A program made the position numbers and the translations under genes. The notes beneath the pieces are model-generated. The model was not told the origin of the DNA. It saw nothing but the letters and a program-made list of their open reading frames with translations, and searched no databases. Positions 59,237-64,000 of a stretch of DNA of 64,000 nt are shown here, in pieces (position 1 is the stretch's first letter; each line of letters starts with the position of its first letter). The DNA lies in contig JBITNC010000001.1 of NCBI GenBank assembly GCA_050084985.1, positions 194,432,001-194,496,000 of the forward strand, given 5' to 3'. Source of the DNA: Nageia nagi. Lineage: Eukaryota; Pinophyta.

Positions 59237-61255
59237 CATTGACCCATGATATGGCTAGTGAGAGTTCACTCACTTAAAAGAAAATTGGTGATGCAACCAT
59301 CAATAGGAATGCTAATATTGGCTCATACTCAATAGATGATGCATCTCATTTTTTATAAAAATAGAGATTGCATTATCCTTGGTTGAATGATCATCTTGAG
59401 ATGACCAAATGATAGATTTACATATCTCAAAAACCTAGTTCAAAAAATGATTCTATCTAATTTTGAAATGATTTTCAAATAAGATATTTTTAGATCTTAG
59501 ACAAAGAATGCAAGATAATTGATGGCCATCGATATGGCTAATGAGAGTTCACTCACTTAAAAGAAAATTAACGATGCAACTATAAGTGATTTATTGATAT
59601 TGATTCATCATTAATGGATAATTCATTTCACTATATATCCACCCTTGGGGTACTTGTGTGAATGAGTCTTTGCATGAATTAGCCAAAATAATATGTCATT
59701 ATTCTCCTAAGGTTGATATTTAATATATGTTATTTATGTATAATCCATCTATACATGTTGCATTACACTTATGTCTATGCACTTGATAAATTTGAAAACT
59801 CAATGTGTTATAATTTGATGATTGTATCAACACTAACACTATTGTTACATTATGTTTCATACTTACATCATATATACCTTTTCATATGCTTACCTTCATA
59901 CCACTATTTTCACATATTATCCTTTGGTTGGCCATATGGTTTTGATTTCCAATTAAGTTTTAGAAGTTCATGAAAATTTATGATTTAGTAGGTTTGGTAT
60001 CTAACGAAATTGAATGACATACCACCCCTATATTACACTCCATACATCCATATCATATCACATATTTCACTTATAATGCATAGTTAAAAAAAAAAATCTT
60101 TTTCCAAAAAGCAAAACAAGAAGAAGGAAATTAGGGAAAAAAAGAAAGGAAAAAAAATAGGAAACAAGAAAAGTAAAATTAAAAAGAAAATTATTCAAGA
60201 AATAACATATCCTACACAAGGACCCCTATTATCATCATACTCCATTATATCACACCCTATGCATTCCACTCATCCCATTCTTCCTTGAAAGATTCTCATC
60301 TCTATTAACTTTCAAACACCTTCATACATCTCACTACCTCATATGTCATGCAAAACCTTTAGATTGTATCTAGCCCAAGTGAAAATCAATGAGCATCATC
60401 ACTTTGATAGAATTATGATGACCATTTCTATGGTTCATTTTTATAGCATCAAGAGATATGTGTTGTAAATAAGAGGGTTAAAATATATCCAAGATATTGT
60501 ATTTAATGTAATAGTACCACTAAACAATGTAAGTGGTATCAAATGCCCATAATGGCACCATTGACTATGTAATGTATGATGATACCAAGATAGGGAGAAG
60601 ATCCATACGTGGCTATAAAAAAAATATCAGAGAAAAAGATTGAGATATGAGCAAATAATCATCAAATAGATAATATACTTCATGCCTATCATACTTCCAA
60701 AAAAATGGTATTTTGTAACACCACCTATTTAAGATCTTTTATTATTCCTTTGTTGCTTTTCTTATATAATTGTTTATGCATCTAATTCTTATTGGTTTGC
60801 ACTATCATCAGTGTGCTAGGGTAAGGGATGTCAATGCCACTCATTTGATGATTATTCTTGAAACAATTGTACGAAGGTATAGTATGTGATTGACATTGTT
60901 AGATTTGATAAGGTACATTATTTACTATTACAATAGCTAGTATATTTCAAATGTATATTGTAGTATTTAGATTGTAGAGGAATAGTATCTTGTTTGTTGC
61001 ATCATGCATTATTTCCTATCTACATTTATATTGATTAATACCCTTGGTCAAATGATCATCTTGGGATGACTAAGGAAAAATTTATATATCATGAAAGCTT
61101 AGTTCAAAAAATGATGTTATCTAATTTTGAAAAAAAAATTAAATAAGATATATTTGGATCTTGGACAAAGAATATAAAATTATTGATGGCCATCAATACG
61201 AATAGTGATAGTTTGCTCAATTAAAAGAAAAATAATGATACATGCATTAGTAAGA
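59237..61255 (+). repeat. Diverged direct repeats in element E
   Basis: 59377-59590 matches 61042-61255 (offset 1665), with shared pieces AATGATCATCTTG, TAGTTCAAAAAATGAT and GATGGCCATC. The last part of the unit (GAGTTCACTCACTTAAAAG) also appears at about 59265. Differences are many, so the duplication is old. Confidence 0.75.
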
Positions 61256-62713
61256 ATGTTGGAATTGACTCAAACTCAATGGATGATGCATCTCACTATG
61301 TATCTAGTATGCAACTTTCATTGTACATAATCTGCATGTAGGTTCATTTATTGAAAAATCCTTTCCTAAATAAGTATGTAGTGCTTCAAACTTTAAATAT
61401 TTTTTCAGCACAAATGTTTGTATATGGAGATATCCATATCAAAATTGACATTATGGTAGTTACACCTCTACTAATGAAAAGGTAAGGGATTATGTAAGTA
61501 ATTTGGATTGAGAACTAAGTATTCAATATCCTAAGCTCAATAGTGGATAAATTGATTCCACCTGGTGAAGGATACACCATACTCCAAAAATCAATACTAT
61601 AAAAAAAATACAAAAATATTTAAATATATCAAAAAATATTAGAAAAATAAATAAAAACTAGCCCTAAATTATGGGTAACTCTAGCATCCTCACCATGTTT
61701 AATTTTTTATACTTTATCAACTTCCATTATCATCCACTTATGTTATTTCATCTACAAAAATCAAACCCTCATCATTGTTGTATTTACCTCTGTAAAAGAT
61801 AAAGAGCCTTTTCATGTATGTGTAATCAAAATAATTTTTGAGCCTTATGTGAGGTTTAGGTACTCTCCCTTGAGTTTATGCCCTCATTTCAAGTTGAGGT
61901 ACTATGGTCTTATTGTGCCTTGTTAATCATTTTCATTTTCTCCCTTTCTTCTCACCACCTCAAGATTTGATGGGGAATACATTTGGCTTGTTATCAATTC
62001 TTTTTCACTCTAAGAAAAGAAACCCTGATCTTACAAAGGTATGTTTCCAATAGTCTTTTGTAACAAATTATCTCTAGCTTCTCTATTGGGTCAACAATGG
62101 AGAATTCAAACCTAACTGTTATGTTGGGGTAGCAATATGATAGTTAAATTAAAAATAAAAACTTAGTCCATATTGAGAATCACCAATACCCAAGTCAAAA
62201 GAAGATCATTTTAACAAGAATAAAGTACATAATTAATGTTTTGGATTAAGTAATCCCATGGTAATAATTAACATACCATGAGCTAGAAACTAACCTCAAT
62301 GTAGAACCTACCTTTTCTTAAAACATTTCCTTGATATGTTCAACTTGAGGTGATTTTCTTGATGCACCCAACCAATCGAGCTTAAATGCCATCATTTGCA
62401 AAAGTTGAAAGTTATATATCTAGTTAGGATTGGGGTAACTATGATTGCATATGACCTAGAGCAAGCCATATGCTTCCATATCAAACAATGAAGCCATGAG
62501 GTTAAAGAGACTCATGCAATTACGATTAATAAAGTACAAATATATGAGGTTAAGATTACTCATGCAATAACAATTAGCAAATCATTAAGCCATGAGGTTA
62601 AGAATACTTGTGCACCCACATTTTTGGTTCATCAACTAATCTTTACTAGTTTTTGAACAATTTGTCATTATTTTCATTATTTTCATCACTAGATAGTCCA
62701 AAAAGGGGAAAAA

Positions 62714-63060
62714 TGTAGATACTTGAAATTTTCACCTTTTCTAAACATTTTAGGTTTCTTTATATTTGTTTCATTATTATATATTTTGCTTAAATAAATG
62801 GTGAACTTAATAAAGTTCAAACCAATAAGACTTAGGTATAATAATAATTATGAATTAGGATATAGGCTTAATTAATAAGAAATGATTATTATTAATTGAG
62901 TTAATAAGCATCATAAGCTAATCAAGTCATTAATATATTGATTAGGTGCTAATTGGGTGATCCCTACCTAATCGTGACTTAATTAAATCATATATACTAA
63001 TGAATTAGAAATAGAAATTTTTCTAATTCATTAGCTCACTCGAAATTAATGATTATATCA
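62714..63060 (+). repeat. Probable 3' LTR start of element E
   Basis: TGTAGATACTTGAAATTTTC and the following 340 bases match 23371-23770 in order and orientation. Similarity fades after about 63060. If both are LTRs, element E spans at least 39 kb including B, C and D. Confidence 0.5.
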
Positions 63061-64000
63061 AAGAGGGATATCTCATCATTACAAGAAGGATTTTTTGTAT
63101 TCAAGAAGACATTACCATACATAAAATACTATTTTTATTGTAAAATCTATATTAAAACCTCTTGGTTATTGTACTATGTCACATAGGAGAGTGCAATAGA
63201 TGTCTCATGAAATGTAATAGGAACTTTTATTATGATTAATGAAGGTATTTCACACTTGTTTGCTAATAGGGTTACATTTACATGTGTACACTATGTTTGG
63301 TTGGTTTTGCAAATTAATAATTTTAAATTATTATTCCTAAGGGTTACATTTGCATGTGTACATAAGGACTAAATATGGGTGTTGTAGCTATTATGGCCCA
63401 GAATTATGGATGTTCTAGTCTCTATGGCTTTTTTGGCTTATTAAAACTATGTAAATATTTTTTGAATTCAAAACTATTGATTTTATATTATCCTTATTTG
63501 ACATATTTGATTTGATGTTGACTTCTTTTAGTATCTTTTTCTTTCCATATTATTTTTATTCTTCCTTTATATGATACAAGCAATTTGATTTACCCTTTAT
63601 TTTGCTTGCTTTGAGACTTTGAGGATTATTGTAGAATAATAAAAATAAATTAAATAAATAATTCACTTAAGTCTATACATTCCCAAATAAATAATCTTGC
63701 ACCAATCCAAATTATGTTCTTTAGAGCTTAAAAAATTAGATTAAATCCCAAATGATGAATAATGCCTATATTTGACACCTCTAGCAACATAATTAATTAC
63801 TCTCCAAATTTGGCAGCCTAAATACACCAAAAGAAAAACATTGATGATCCTACACTAAAGAGTATTAACATTAATGTTGATTCTAAGTAATATTGGAATG
63901 AAACAACATATAATTCAATCATGCACAAGAGTATAATAGATCCTTTTAGATAAATGGTATTGTAGAACATTGAGAGAGATAGTATGTGATTATGATCTCA
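63061..64000. other. AT-rich end of window
   Basis: No gene or repeat recognised; may be LTR interior of E or flanking DNA. Confidence 0.4.

Larger units (their letters stand above)
56723..62713 (+). other. Interior of element E without recognisable pol
   Basis: 6 kb of AT-rich, stop-filled sequence. No RT, RNase H or integrase motif was found on either strand. Visible parts are the (AT)n run at 58479-58538, direct repeats at 59237-61255, and an A/G-rich run around 60085-60190. It may be the much decayed 3' half of E or further unknown insertions. Confidence 0.45.

Overview
This window is AT-rich plant nuclear DNA made almost entirely of nested, decayed LTR retrotransposons. No intact host gene is visible. 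Pentatricopeptide-repeat (PPR) pseudogenes, Copia and Gypsy polyproteins, a Sirevirus-type element and a plant-mobile-domain gene mark it as a land plant. The density of old nested insertions suggests a large, slowly purged genome such as a gymnosperm; that is an inference and the species cannot be named.

Layout. 1-560 is a tandemly duplicated PPR remnant. About 3212-20940 is an old Ty3/gypsy element on + (called F). Its 5' LTR was split by a 9.76 kb Sirevirus-like Copia element on - (called A, 3359-13116, target duplication CTATA). F's gag was later interrupted by a block at 16360-18370 that holds an LTR-like sequence and a PPR pseudogene. 20941-23370 holds nothing recognisable. About 23371-63060 is probably a second gypsy element on + (called E). 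It contains a PPR pseudogene, minisatellites, a SINE-like piece and a gag that is cut at 29357/53994.

The cut in E is caused by Copia element B (29363-53988, minus strand, 506-bp LTRs, target duplication CATCC). B is itself cut twice. Element C (31295-38598, 875-bp LTRs, target duplication AGATG) sits in its RNase H. Element D (41614-50019, a relative of B with nearly identical LTRs, target duplication ATTGC) sits in its gag. Insertion order is therefore E, then B, then C and D.

The most interesting object is element C. It is a gag-only Ty3/gypsy-type element that carries, on the opposite strand and with its own TATA box and an 89-bp GT-AG intron, a gene of the plant mobile domain type. That gene has 15 in-frame premature stops and no frameshift that I can see. 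Fourteen of the stops are TAG and none is TAA, which suggests CAG-to-TAG decay at CHG-methylated cytosines. C also carries a recurring 16-bp palindrome of the form GGACC-N6-GGTCC.

All genes here are judged inactive. Coordinates of LTRs, target duplications and primer sites were read directly from the sequence. Family names are from recognisable motifs. No database search was possible.
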